Shown: positions 1-5,393 of the stretch, one piece after another
Layout: each line of letters opens with the position of its first letter
How positions within the stretch are numbered: the stretch's first letter is position 1
Made by a program: the position numbers and the translations under genes
Assembly (NCBI GenBank): GCA_903898335.1
Contig: CAIUEV010000066.1
Span: forward strand, 1 to 5,393
Source of the DNA: an uncultured bacterium
Lineage (GTDB): Bacteria > Patescibacteriota > Minisyncoccia > CAIUEV01
Direction: 5' to 3'
Length of the DNA stretch: 5,393 bases
Notes under the pieces: generated by a model
Told to the model about the DNA's origin: nothing
Seen by the model: the letters and a program-made list of their open reading frames with translations, nothing else
The model's database searches: none

Positions 1-1
1 A

Positions 2-265
2 AATGATAATACCGAGCTCATTAAAAAACTTGAAATGGCGCAAGATCAAATTCATAGTTTGGAAAGAAATTTGATACTAATTGAGCGGAAGCTTCTAAAC
101 TTAATAAACTACGATTTGGTGAACAAATCAATTCTGAAAGATGTTGTGGATTTAATCAGCCAAACAATCGACTACAGGGTGCTTATAAACAAAGTTTGGC
201 GCGACCTGTTACTTGAATACAAGATCCGCCAGGCTAACTTGATTCAGAAAGGAGAGCAACTATGA
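2..265 (+). CDS. Hypothetical coiled-coil-like protein, 5' end cut by window edge
   Basis: I do not recognise this gene. The frame is open from base 2 to the TGA at 263-265, giving at least 87 residues with no start inside the window that has a ribosome-binding site. The first in-frame ATG (35-37) would give 76 aa, but only A/T-rich sequence without a Shine-Dalgarno precedes it, so I treat it as an internal Met and the gene as 5'-partial. The protein is charged and helical in character: Leu/Ile recur every three to four residues through the first ~45 residues (for example IKKLEMAQ, HSLERNLILIERKLL), with no Pro, Cys or Gly until the C-terminal QKGEQL. That pattern suits a coiled coil or helical bundle. 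Its stop overlaps the next start by 4 bp (ATGA), so it probably belongs to the same operon and feeds ribosomes to the next gene. No signal peptide, membrane segment or catalytic motif is visible. A structural or DNA-associated role is possible but unsupported. Confidence 0.6.
   Translation, partial: NDNTELIKKLEMAQDQIHSLERNLILIERKLLNLINYDLVNKSILKDVVDLISQTIDYRVLINKVWRDLLLEYKIRQANLIQKGEQL
248..254 (+). promoter_or_regulatory. Ribosome binding site for the zinc-knuckle protein gene
   Basis: The sequence AAAGGAG lies 7 nt before the ATG at 262, inside the 3' end of the upstream gene. It supports 262 as the start. A second ATG follows immediately at 265 and would also be within reach, so the protein may begin with one Met or two. 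Confidence 0.7.
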
Positions 266-738
266 TGGACCATCTGTTCGAGGGAAAGTATTTATCACCA
301 TTTAAAACCGACAATCCAAAAATTATCGGTCGACTCAAAGCGCTAGAAGCGGAGTTCCAGAGGCTTGACGGTGTTGATCCAGATGGAGCCAAGGATGTTT
401 TGCAGCAAGCCACGATTCTTCACGGTGAGCTCATGAGCTGTGACTTCTGTGGCCAAACGAATACTTGGGAGCATACAAAATCGTGCCCTCTGCATCAAGA
501 AGATGGCCGTCAGATTTCGACCGAGATGATTCTGTCGAAAATCTGTGAGTGGAACACGGGCTATTGCATCGGACTCAGCAACGAGGCCTTTCATGAAAGC
601 CTGCTAAAAGCCCCGACCTTCATGCTGGGCTTCGGAAGAGGACAGGCGGAAAGAGTTCGACGTCACCAAGACCAGACCGACTCTCTTTATCGTTTGGACG
701 AATACGGTAAAGATGAGTACAGGAGGATAGCTATATGA
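262..738 (+). CDS. Hypothetical protein with zinc-knuckle-like Cys/His cluster
   Basis: I do not recognise a named family for this 158-aa protein. The N-terminal third (residues ~20-57) looks helical. It is followed by a compact putative metal site: C60-x2-C63, then H71, C75-x2-H78, which resembles a small treble-clef or zinc-ribbon-like knuckle. Further Cys residues (C95, C102) lie outside the spacing expected for the same site. The C-terminal half has a helical segment (86-116), a Gly-rich LGFGRGQAERVRRH stretch (~122-135) whose basic residues could contact nucleic acid, and a charged tail. No signal peptide or membrane segment is seen, so it is probably cytoplasmic. The start overlaps the previous stop, and the stop overlaps the next start, both as ATGA with strong ribosome-binding sites, so all three products are probably made together. 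Zinc binding is inferred from residue spacing alone. Nucleic-acid or protein binding is more likely than catalysis, but I cannot assign a function. Confidence 0.75.
   Translation: MMDHLFEGKYLSPFKTDNPKIIGRLKALEAEFQRLDGVDPDGAKDVLQQATILHGELMSCDFCGQTNTWEHTKSCPLHQEDGRQISTEMILSKICEWNTGYCIGLSNEAFHESLLKAPTFMLGFGRGQAERVRRHQDQTDSLYRLDEYGKDEYRRIAI
721..726 (+). promoter_or_regulatory. Ribosome binding site for the 79-aa protein gene
   Basis: A perfect AGGAGG lies 8 nt before the ATG at 735, inside the coding region of the upstream gene. It fixes the start and indicates that the third gene can be initiated efficiently, either independently or by re-initiation after the overlapping TGA. Confidence 0.8.
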
Positions 739-974
739 AGCGAACCGATTTTGCTAGATTAATTGTTGGAATGGCTAACCTGAAAACAGTCGGCGGCTTT
801 CCTGCCAGGATTACCGAAATCGATGATTCCGGTAGTTTAGTCGGACGAGTTGGGGAACCAAGCATGCTGTCTCTCCGCTGTCTTTGGAGCTCCGAAGGTA
901 AGGAGTTGAACGGCAACGAGTGGCTGAATCTTAATCTTGATCCGGCCATCAAGAAAATATTGGCTGACCTCTAA
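735..974 (+). CDS. Small hypothetical protein, last gene of the cassette
   Basis: This 79-aa protein begins at the ATG of an ATGA overlap with the preceding stop and ends with TAA. It is unrecognised. After a short helical N-terminus (residues ~1-17) there is a probable small beta-rich core: GGFPARITEIDDSGSLVGRV (20-39), then a strand with Leu/Cys/Trp (LSLRCLW, 45-51), then a turn SSEGKELNG and a final hydrophobic strand WLNLNL (63-68). The layout of a short strand, V-G-x-V, then W-x-x-x-G and a terminal hydrophobic strand recalls small uncharacterised proteins of phages and mobile elements, but this is a resemblance in pattern only. There is no membrane segment, signal peptide or catalytic motif. 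The strong upstream ribosome-binding site, lack of overlap with any other plausible gene, and terminator 25 nt downstream support it as a real gene. Function unknown. Confidence 0.7.
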   Translation: MKRTDFARLIVGMANLKTVGGFPARITEIDDSGSLVGRVGEPSMLSLRCLWSSEGKELNGNEWLNLNLDPAIKKILADL

Positions 975-999
975 AAAATAGAATTCAGCCACATAAACC

Positions 1000-1032
1000 A
1001 AAAGACTCTTGTTTTTTCAAGAGTCTTTTTTT
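1000..1032. terminator. Intrinsic terminator between convergent units, probably bidirectional
   Basis: A 12-bp perfect stem (1000-1011 pairing with 1018-1029) closes a 6-nt all-T loop. On the + strand the stem runs into a T-tract (1026-1032), 25 nt after the stop of the 79-aa gene. On the - strand the same stem is followed by TTTT-GG-TTT, 28 nt after the ftsK stop at 1058, so it can also end the - strand operon, though with a weaker U-tract. The nearly equal distances to the two stops fit a shared terminator for convergent transcription. The stem is AT-rich (4 G-C pairs), so its strength depends on the T-tracts. Confidence 0.85.
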
Positions 1033-1057
1033 ATTGCACGAATAATTAAAAATTCAA

Positions 1058-3463
1058 TTATCTTTCCCAATTGTCTCTCTTGGCCTGATCTTCAGCCGGA
1101 TTTTCATAATGAACTTCATCTCTTTCCGCCGACATTAAAACCTGACGCGGACGATTACCTTCCGCCGGGCTGATAACGCCGTTTCCTTCAAGCAAATCAA
1201 TGATTCGCGCCGCTCGAGAGTAGCCAATGCGCAGATGTCTCTGCAGCAAGGAAGTCGAGGCTTTTTTCTCACGGGTCACTATCTGCTTCGCTTCTTCGTA
1301 AAGATTGTCTTCGTCATCATCGGAAAAATCACTGGCTCCGGAAGCTCCGCCGCTAGCCGAATTCAACGATTGCGTTAGCATCGGATTATAGTTGACCGGC
1401 TCCTGAGTAGACAAGTGATCGACTAATTTACGCACTTCATCCTCAGAGACAAAAGCCCCCTGAATACGCCGTGGCTGGCTGGACTCCTTCGGCAAAAAGA
1501 GCATATCTCCCTTACCCAGAAGCTTTTCCGCACCCGACATATCCAAAATGGTTCGCGAGTCAATTTGTGAAAACACTTGAAAGGCGATTCTGGTTGGAAA
1601 ATTCGCTTTGATAATACCCGTGATAACGTTTACCGAGGGTCTTTGAGTCGAAAGAATAAGATGAATCCCGACCGCTCGAGACATTTGAGCCAAACGAACA
1701 ATCGCCCCCTCAACTTCCTTAGCATAGTTGGAAGACATCAGATCGGCCAGTTCATCGATGACGACCACAATGTACGGTAAATATTCCGGTTCTATTATTT
1801 CACCGGTTTCTTTGTTCACTTCCGGCTCGACCTCTCCTTCGGTTACTTTTTTATTGTAGGAAACAATATTGCGAGACATGGTTTCTTGAATCAAGGAATA
1901 ACGCCGTTCCATCTCTCCAACCGCCCACTTCAAAGCATTAATAACTTTATGATAATCAACAATCACCGGAGTCAAAAGATGAGGAATACTATTGTAAAGA
2001 GTCAGCTCCACTCTCTTCGGATCAACCATTATCAACTTCAAATCGCGCGGATTGTTTCTAAACAATAAGCTGGCGATTATACAATTGATTCCGATACTTT
2101 TTCCCGATCCGGTAGTTCCCGCCACTAGCAAATGAGGCATTTCAGCCAAGTCGGAATAAACATAATTGCCGGCCGAATCCTCTCCGAAAGCTACCAATAA
2201 TTTTTCATTCGATTCCATAAACGAAGGATTATCAACCAATTCTCTGAGACTAACTGTTCTTTTTTGTTTGTTGGGAACTTCCACTCCAACCAAGGATTTT
2301 CCGGGGATAGGCGCCTCGATTCTTATCGGATGAGCGGCCAAAGACATGGCAAGATTGCTCTGAATGGCCGTAATTCGACTAAGCTTGATTCCTTCGGCCG
2401 GTCTTAGCGAGTACTGAGTGACGGTCGGGCCGACGTTCACTTCGACCACGTCAGCCGGGATTCCGAAATTGGCCAAAGTTTTCTGAATCGCTTTGGAATT
2501 TTTCTTGATATCCTCCGCCACGGCTTTGGTTGAATTTTTTTGCAACAAATTTATAGGAGGCATTTTCCAATCACTTTCCCGAGAGAAAGGAGTTCCCGTA
2601 GCGGGAATTTGATCACCGGGAAGCGCTTTGCCAGCCTCGTCCGCCGGATTTCGGTGAGCCTCGCTATCCTTTTTTACCGCCTTTTCCGCCTCGACTTTTG
2701 CTTCGGTTAAATCTTTTTTGTCTTTTTTGTCCAACTCCTTGGCTAAACGCTTGGTCTTTATCTTTTCTTTGACATTTTTGATTCCTTTGAGCGCCTGAGA
2801 TAAGCTCATTCCCCAACTTTTCTTGGCCGGCGGCAGTTCAACTTCATTTTTTTCAATTGCCGTCATCGCATTCACGATAGGCCCCTCTTCCTCATCTTCT
2901 TCGCCATTAGCTTTTGTTTTGTCTCTTTCTGTCGTTTCGTTCTTCCATTTCTCAACATAACTGTCCAGAATTAAAACCACCCCGATCAAAAAGAGGGTTA
3001 TCATAACGACCATTCCACCCCAAAAACCAAGATAGGAAGCCAAGTAACCGATAAATAAACCGACAAAACCTCCCGCCTCCTTCATGGCGGAAACGTTCGC
3101 TTTGCCGGCGATATCCCCTTTTACCAAGGAAAATATTCCCAAACTGACCGTATAGGAGAGAATTAAACCGATAATTCGATAATGGGGGTTTTCCAAATTC
3201 TTGTAGCGAACAAGAAAATAGCCCGTAAAAAATAAAACCGGCGAAATGGCGAATTTTCCCCAGCCAAAAACCATAGTAATCACAAGCGCAATATATCGAC
3301 CCAGCGGCCCCGCTTGACCGAAAAGACTAAGCAAAATCAAAATACCGACCCCCCAGAGAACGATAGCCAGAAGCCAACGCTCGGCGAAACCGGAAATGCG
3401 ACGACCTCTCTCCTCAGACAGATCCTCAACAATAGCTGCTTTTTTTTCTTTTTTTCTTCCCAT
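1058..3463 (-). CDS. ftsK: FtsK/SpoIIIE family DNA translocase
   Basis: This 801-aa protein is an ATP-driven dsDNA pump that sits at the division septum and moves chromosome ends into daughter cells. The length is near that of Bacillus SpoIIIE rather than long E. coli FtsK. After a basic head (GRKKEKK) come four or five membrane segments in ~30-167, then a charged Lys/Glu-rich linker (~171-300) with an acidic patch (188-193). The alpha/beta motor spans ~302-690: Walker A GTTGSGKS (449-456, Lys455), Walker B IVVVIDE (565-571, Asp570-Glu571), the STQRPS motif (605-610) and the conserved IDSRTILD and GAEKLLGKGDMLF stretches. A Gly/Ser/Asp linker (701-719) leads to the winged-helix gamma domain (~720-778, with RIGYSRAARIIDLLE), which in characterised homologues reads polarity octamers in DNA and, in E. 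coli, contacts XerD. All expected domains are intact, so it should be active. It is the last gene of a three-gene - strand unit, 18 nt after the methyltransferase stop. Confidence 0.97.
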   Translation of the reverse strand: MGRKKEKKAAIVEDLSEERGRRISGFAERWLLAIVLWGVGILILLSLFGQAGPLGRYIALVITMVFGWGKFAISPVLFFTGYFLVRYKNLENPHYRIIGLILSYTVSLGIFSLVKGDIAGKANVSAMKEAGGFVGLFIGYLASYLGFWGGMVVMITLFLIGVVLILDSYVEKWKNETTERDKTKANGEEDEEEGPIVNAMTAIEKNEVELPPAKKSWGMSLSQALKGIKNVKEKIKTKRLAKELDKKDKKDLTEAKVEAEKAVKKDSEAHRNPADEAGKALPGDQIPATGTPFSRESDWKMPPINLLQKNSTKAVAEDIKKNSKAIQKTLANFGIPADVVEVNVGPTVTQYSLRPAEGIKLSRITAIQSNLAMSLAAHPIRIEAPIPGKSLVGVEVPNKQKRTVSLRELVDNPSFMESNEKLLVAFGEDSAGNYVYSDLAEMPHLLVAGTTGSGKSIGINCIIASLLFRNNPRDLKLIMVDPKRVELTLYNSIPHLLTPVIVDYHKVINALKWAVGEMERRYSLIQETMSRNIVSYNKKVTEGEVEPEVNKETGEIIEPEYLPYIVVVIDELADLMSSNYAKEVEGAIVRLAQMSRAVGIHLILSTQRPSVNVITGIIKANFPTRIAFQVFSQIDSRTILDMSGAEKLLGKGDMLFLPKESSQPRRIQGAFVSEDEVRKLVDHLSTQEPVNYNPMLTQSLNSASGGASGASDFSDDDEDNLYEEAKQIVTREKKASTSLLQRHLRIGYSRAARIIDLLEGNGVISPAEGNRPRQVLMSAERDEVHYENPAEDQAKRDNWER

Positions 3464-3470
3464 TTAAAAA

Positions 3471-3474
3471 CCTT
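3471..3474 (-). promoter_or_regulatory. Ribosome binding site of ftsK
   Basis: On the - strand, AAGG lies 7 nt before the ATG at 3461-3463, within the 18-nt gap after the methyltransferase stop. It is short but well spaced and supports this ftsK start. It is the only recognisable Shine-Dalgarno among the three - strand genes. Confidence 0.5.
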
Positions 3475-3481
3475 AAAATGT

Positions 3482-4093
3482 TTATTTTTTAGAAAAAACC
3501 ATTCCGAAGTGATAGCTACCGGCCGGAAAAGTTTCAACCAGAGAGAGCCCCTTCCCTTTGACCAGCTTCAATATATCGTTTTGGTCGAGCCTTTCTTCAT
3601 TAGCGGGACCAAAATTCTTGATCACCATCCCCTGATATCTTTTCACCCACTCCACAACAACCAAACGGCCGCCCTTGGCCAGAATCCTGACTCCCTCATC
3701 AATCAGTCGATTCTTATGCTTCGAAGTATAAAGAGTGCTCGCCAATAAAACAAAACTGCACTCCCCGTTTTTTATAAATTTTTTCAGGGCGCCTCTTTTC
3801 TCAAGATCGGCCTTAACGGTCTTTATGTTATCGAGCCTTTCCAGAAAAGCCCGGCTGCTTACCGACTCGATAGACGCTTCCCTGACATCAACCGCATAAA
3901 CTTTCCCCTCTTCTTTTACCGCCTTGGCTAGCGCCAACGAAAAATATCCACCCCCGCAGCCCAAATCCGCTACCGTCTCGCCTCGATTAATCTCCCACGC
4001 CGAGACTATCAGCTCAGGATTAACAAATCCATTAAAAATAGTACCTAGGGAACGGGTAATCTGACTGAGAGCTAAAGTTTTTTCTTCGGTCAT
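3482..4093 (-). CDS. Class I SAM-dependent methyltransferase
   Basis: This 203-aa protein transfers a methyl group from S-adenosylmethionine; the acceptor cannot be told from the sequence. The Rossmann-fold signature is clear: motif I VADLGCGGGY (41-50) for SAM binding, the acidic end of strand beta-2 at VYAVD (Asp69) that normally holds the ribose hydroxyls, a VKAD motif (Asp96) near the adenine site, and the strand-4/5 region SFVLLAST (113-120) and GGRLVVVEWVKR (141-152). The short N-terminal helix region (1-35) and the C-terminal strand pair (184-201, ending GMVFSKK) fit the UbiE/methyltransferase type 11 group in size and order. There is no signal peptide or membrane segment, so it is cytoplasmic. 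It sits between the PPIase and ftsK genes with 18-nt gaps on both sides. The leader before its ATG is A/T-only with no Shine-Dalgarno, so initiation may depend on coupling or an unstructured leader. I see nothing to specify quinone, arsenite, rRNA or small-molecule substrates. Confidence 0.9.
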   Translation of the reverse strand: MTEEKTLALSQITRSLGTIFNGFVNPELIVSAWEINRGETVADLGCGGGYFSLALAKAVKEEGKVYAVDVREASIESVSSRAFLERLDNIKTVKADLEKRGALKKFIKNGECSFVLLASTLYTSKHKNRLIDEGVRILAKGGRLVVVEWVKRYQGMVIKNFGPANEERLDQNDILKLVKGKGLSLVETFPAGSYHFGMVFSKK

Positions 4094-4111
4094 TTTTTAT
4101 TTTTTATAATT

Positions 4112-5272
4112 TTATTTATTATTTTCCTCAACCCTCATCATGAGATTTAGTTCTTCCGCCTTCTCTTCATAATAAGCGCGATTAAACTTAACTTCAAATT
4201 CATTTAGGCTGTCGTCCTTAAAGTATACCCTGCCCATTTTCTGATGCCAATAATATTCCGGTAAAAATATCTTAACCGAAAATTCCTTTTTTTGGTCCTC
4301 CAGCCATTCGGCAAAAGGTTTTTTCATCAGTAAAATATGCCTTATTTCTATCTTGGCAACACCGTTTTCTTCATTTTTCTTTTCTAATTTGACAAAGTGC
4401 CAACCCTCATCCGTTTCAAAAGGATCACCTATTTTCCCCACCGGCCAAGAAAAAACCGTCTTCAATTCCGGAAAGGGAGATTCCTCGACAGAAAAAGCCG
4501 GCAGAAGTCCGCCAGAACTTTTACTGGGAGAATCGCTGAATTTCTCCGCCAGACGAGCAAAATCCTCACCGGCAGCCAGTTGTTTTTTAATATCCTCGAC
4601 TTTCGCTTTTGTATCCAAATCCAAATAACCTTTCTCCTTAATAACTTCTTCGAGCTTTTCTCTGTAAAGTAGCGGCAAAACCACTCTTTGGGCAAAATCG
4701 TCTCTCTGCCAGCCGTAAAGCATTCTCATGGAACTGACGTTCTCCTCTTTTTTTCCTTCTCGGTTAAGAATTTGATCTCCAATCTCTTTAGCTTGATCAA
4801 GAGAGAAGTTAATTCCTTTCTCCTCCGCCAAAATTCTGATTATTTTATTTTCGATGAGCTCGCTTAAAATATTTTTCTTAATGATTGAAAGCTTTTTTAA
4901 TCCGTCTTCACTCCCAAAATCAAATTTTTGATCTCCCGAAGCTGCATCTTTGCTCTCTAAAAAACGTTTAATCGCTTTACTGTTCAGACTGTAGTCGTTA
5001 AGATAAATCATCTTATTGCCCTCGATTGAAGCGATCGGCAAAGGCAAACCCGAAGCCACCGCATCAACCAAAGAATTTTGCCAGCCGGCAAAATAAACCC
5101 CGTAAACAAGAGCCCCAAAACAAAAAACGATGACTGTCAGAGCAATCAAGCCCAATCTTAGAAACTCTCTCCAAATCTCACCGGATTCCTCTTTCTTCAG
5201 TTGATCTTTTTTTAATTGACCTTTTTTGACGGCCACTCTTTGATCGGCCCCCTTTTTTATATCCATACCCAT
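4112..5272 (-). CDS. Membrane-anchored SurA/PrsA-like peptidyl-prolyl isomerase (PpiC domain)
   Basis: This 386-aa protein is a predicted extracytoplasmic folding helper that catalyses cis-trans isomerisation of X-Pro bonds. A Lys-rich cytoplasmic tail (1-35) precedes one membrane segment (~37-61), giving an N-in, C-out anchor. Cys51 lies inside this segment after Phe and does not form a lipobox, so it is not a PrsA-type lipoprotein. Residues ~80-212 resemble the SurA N-terminal chaperone domain (IASIEGNKMIYLNDY, then LSELIENKIIRILAEEKGI). The parvulin/PpiC part follows: AAGEDFARLAEKFSDSPSKS (233-252), GGLLPAF, then GKIGDPFETDEGWHFVKLE (279-297). The usual first strand with its catalytic-site His is absent before this block; instead RHILL (311-315, His312) follows it, so the domain may be circularly permuted. 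A C-terminal region (~318-368) with Trp and Tyr residues follows. M1 is chosen as start; M3 is possible, and neither has a clear Shine-Dalgarno. It is the first gene of the - strand unit. Confidence 0.88.
   Translation of the reverse strand: MGMDIKKGADQRVAVKKGQLKKDQLKKEESGEIWREFLRLGLIALTVIVFCFGALVYGVYFAGWQNSLVDAVASGLPLPIASIEGNKMIYLNDYSLNSKAIKRFLESKDAASGDQKFDFGSEDGLKKLSIIKKNILSELIENKIIRILAEEKGINFSLDQAKEIGDQILNREGKKEENVSSMRMLYGWQRDDFAQRVVLPLLYREKLEEVIKEKGYLDLDTKAKVEDIKKQLAAGEDFARLAEKFSDSPSKSSGGLLPAFSVEESPFPELKTVFSWPVGKIGDPFETDEGWHFVKLEKKNEENGVAKIEIRHILLMKKPFAEWLEDQKKEFSVKIFLPEYYWHQKMGRVYFKDDSLNEFEVKFNRAYYEEKAEELNLMMRVEENNK
5183..5227 (-). repeat. Short 15-bp tandem repeat in the PPIase N-terminal tail
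   Basis: Three consecutive 15-nt units encode KKGQL, KKDQL and KKEES (residues 16-30 of the PPIase). The first two units are nearly identical in DNA, differing at four positions, while the third has diverged. The repeat makes the cytoplasmic tail strongly basic and hydrophilic. It probably arose by local duplication of five codons and is unlikely to be a regulatory element. Confidence 0.55.
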
Positions 5273-5319
5273 TTTTATTTGTCTTTAGTTTTAAAACCGA
5301 AATCGTTCTTCTAAGAGTT

Positions 5320-5348
5320 ATTTTAACTTTTTAAATAAATTTGAACAA
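5320..5348 (-). promoter_or_regulatory. Candidate sigma-70-type promoter for the PPIase-methyltransferase-ftsK unit
   Basis: On the - strand a TAAAAT -10 box (5320-5325, five of six matches to consensus) lies 17 nt after a weak TTGTTC -35 box (5343-5348, three of six). Transcription would start near 5313, giving a ~40-nt leader before the ATG at 5272. The surrounding DNA is AT-rich, so the -10 match could be chance. It is the best-spaced candidate in this 121-bp intergenic region. Confidence 0.4.
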
Positions 5349-5357
5349 GTCATTTAC

Positions 5358-5387
5358 TTGACAATATCTTTTAATCCTAGATTTAAT
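5358..5387 (+). promoter_or_regulatory. Candidate divergent sigma-70-type promoter reading out of the window
   Basis: A perfect TTGACA (5358-5363) is followed after 18 nt by TTTAAT (5382-5387, five of six matches to TATAAT). This is a good match to the housekeeping promoter consensus on the + strand. It would start transcription just past the window edge, towards a gene that cannot be seen here. Its -35 box lies only 9 nt from the -35 box of the candidate - strand promoter, so the two could share regulation. Confidence 0.5.
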
Positions 5388-5393
5388 AGTTAT

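Noticed and set aside
3..74. ATG at position 3 opening a + strand frame
   Set aside because: It reaches a stop after 23 codons and lies in a different frame from the clearly coding frame that is open from base 2.
2593..2607. Perfect 6-bp hairpin with 3-nt loop (TTCCCG-TAG-CGGGAA)
   Set aside because: It is inside the ftsK linker coding region, has no T-tract and is short; chance is the simplest explanation.
3549..3556. Exact GGGNAGGG (E. coli KOPS-type) octamer on the - strand, near ftsK
   Set aside because: A single match is about what chance gives in a window this size on two strands, and the octamer used by this organism's FtsK is unknown.
3314..3748. 144-codon open frame on the + strand across the ftsK/methyltransferase junction
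   Set aside because: It is antisense to two well-recognised genes, has a low-complexity Phe run from the poly-T tract, and shows no recognisable protein features.
5089..5165. Possible lipoprotein signal in the PPIase membrane segment (Cys51)
   Set aside because: The residue before Cys is Phe and the Cys is in the middle of the hydrophobic segment, so no lipobox is formed.
1..5393. Recoded TGA (Gly or Trp) as in some CPR lineages
   Set aside because: The long genes read through with no in-frame TGA, and TGA serves as the stop in both ATGA overlaps.
1..5393. CRISPR array, tRNA/rRNA genes, insertion sequences or riboswitches
   Set aside because: Nothing repeated at regular spacing, no cloverleaf or rRNA-like stretch, no transposase and no long structured leader could be seen; gene-free stretches are only 83 and 121 bp.

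Overview
This 5.4 kb window looks like chromosomal DNA from a bacterium, most likely a member of the Patescibacteria/CPR (Parcubacteria-like). That placement is inference. It rests on a SpoIIIE-sized FtsK, a membrane-anchored SurA-like PpiC protein with an unusual C-terminal arrangement, lysine-rich proteins, tight gene packing and A-rich leaders with weak Shine-Dalgarno signals. TGA is used as an ordinary stop, so the alternative code of Gracilibacteria/Absconditabacteria does not apply.

Left part (1-974, + strand): a compact accessory cassette of three small genes of unknown function. The first is cut by the window edge and is coiled-coil-like. The second (158 aa) carries a C-x2-C ... C-x2-H zinc-knuckle-like cluster. 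The third is a 79-aa protein. Each junction is a 4-bp ATGA overlap preceded by a strong Shine-Dalgarno sequence, so the three are probably translationally coupled. A near-perfect hairpin with T-tract at 1000-1032 closes the cassette. It lies midway between two convergent transcription units and probably serves both.

Right part (1058-5272, - strand): a three-gene unit read right to left. It encodes a membrane-anchored SurA/PrsA-like peptidyl-prolyl isomerase (386 aa), then a class I SAM-dependent methyltransferase (203 aa), then FtsK/SpoIIIE DNA translocase (801 aa). The two gaps are each exactly 18 nt and no terminator lies between the genes, so they are probably co-transcribed from a promoter near 5320-5348. 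The genes are not an evident pathway: they join extracytoplasmic protein folding, an unassigned methylation and chromosome segregation at division, which is a housekeeping-like mix.

Right edge (5273-5393): a divergent promoter region. A perfect TTGACA box on the + strand points out of the window and sits back-to-back with the candidate - strand promoter.

I did not find a clear undescribed system. The best leads are the PpiC domain, whose His-bearing first strand motif (RHILL) lies after the rest of the domain and suggests circular permutation, and the unknown three-gene cassette with its zinc-knuckle protein.
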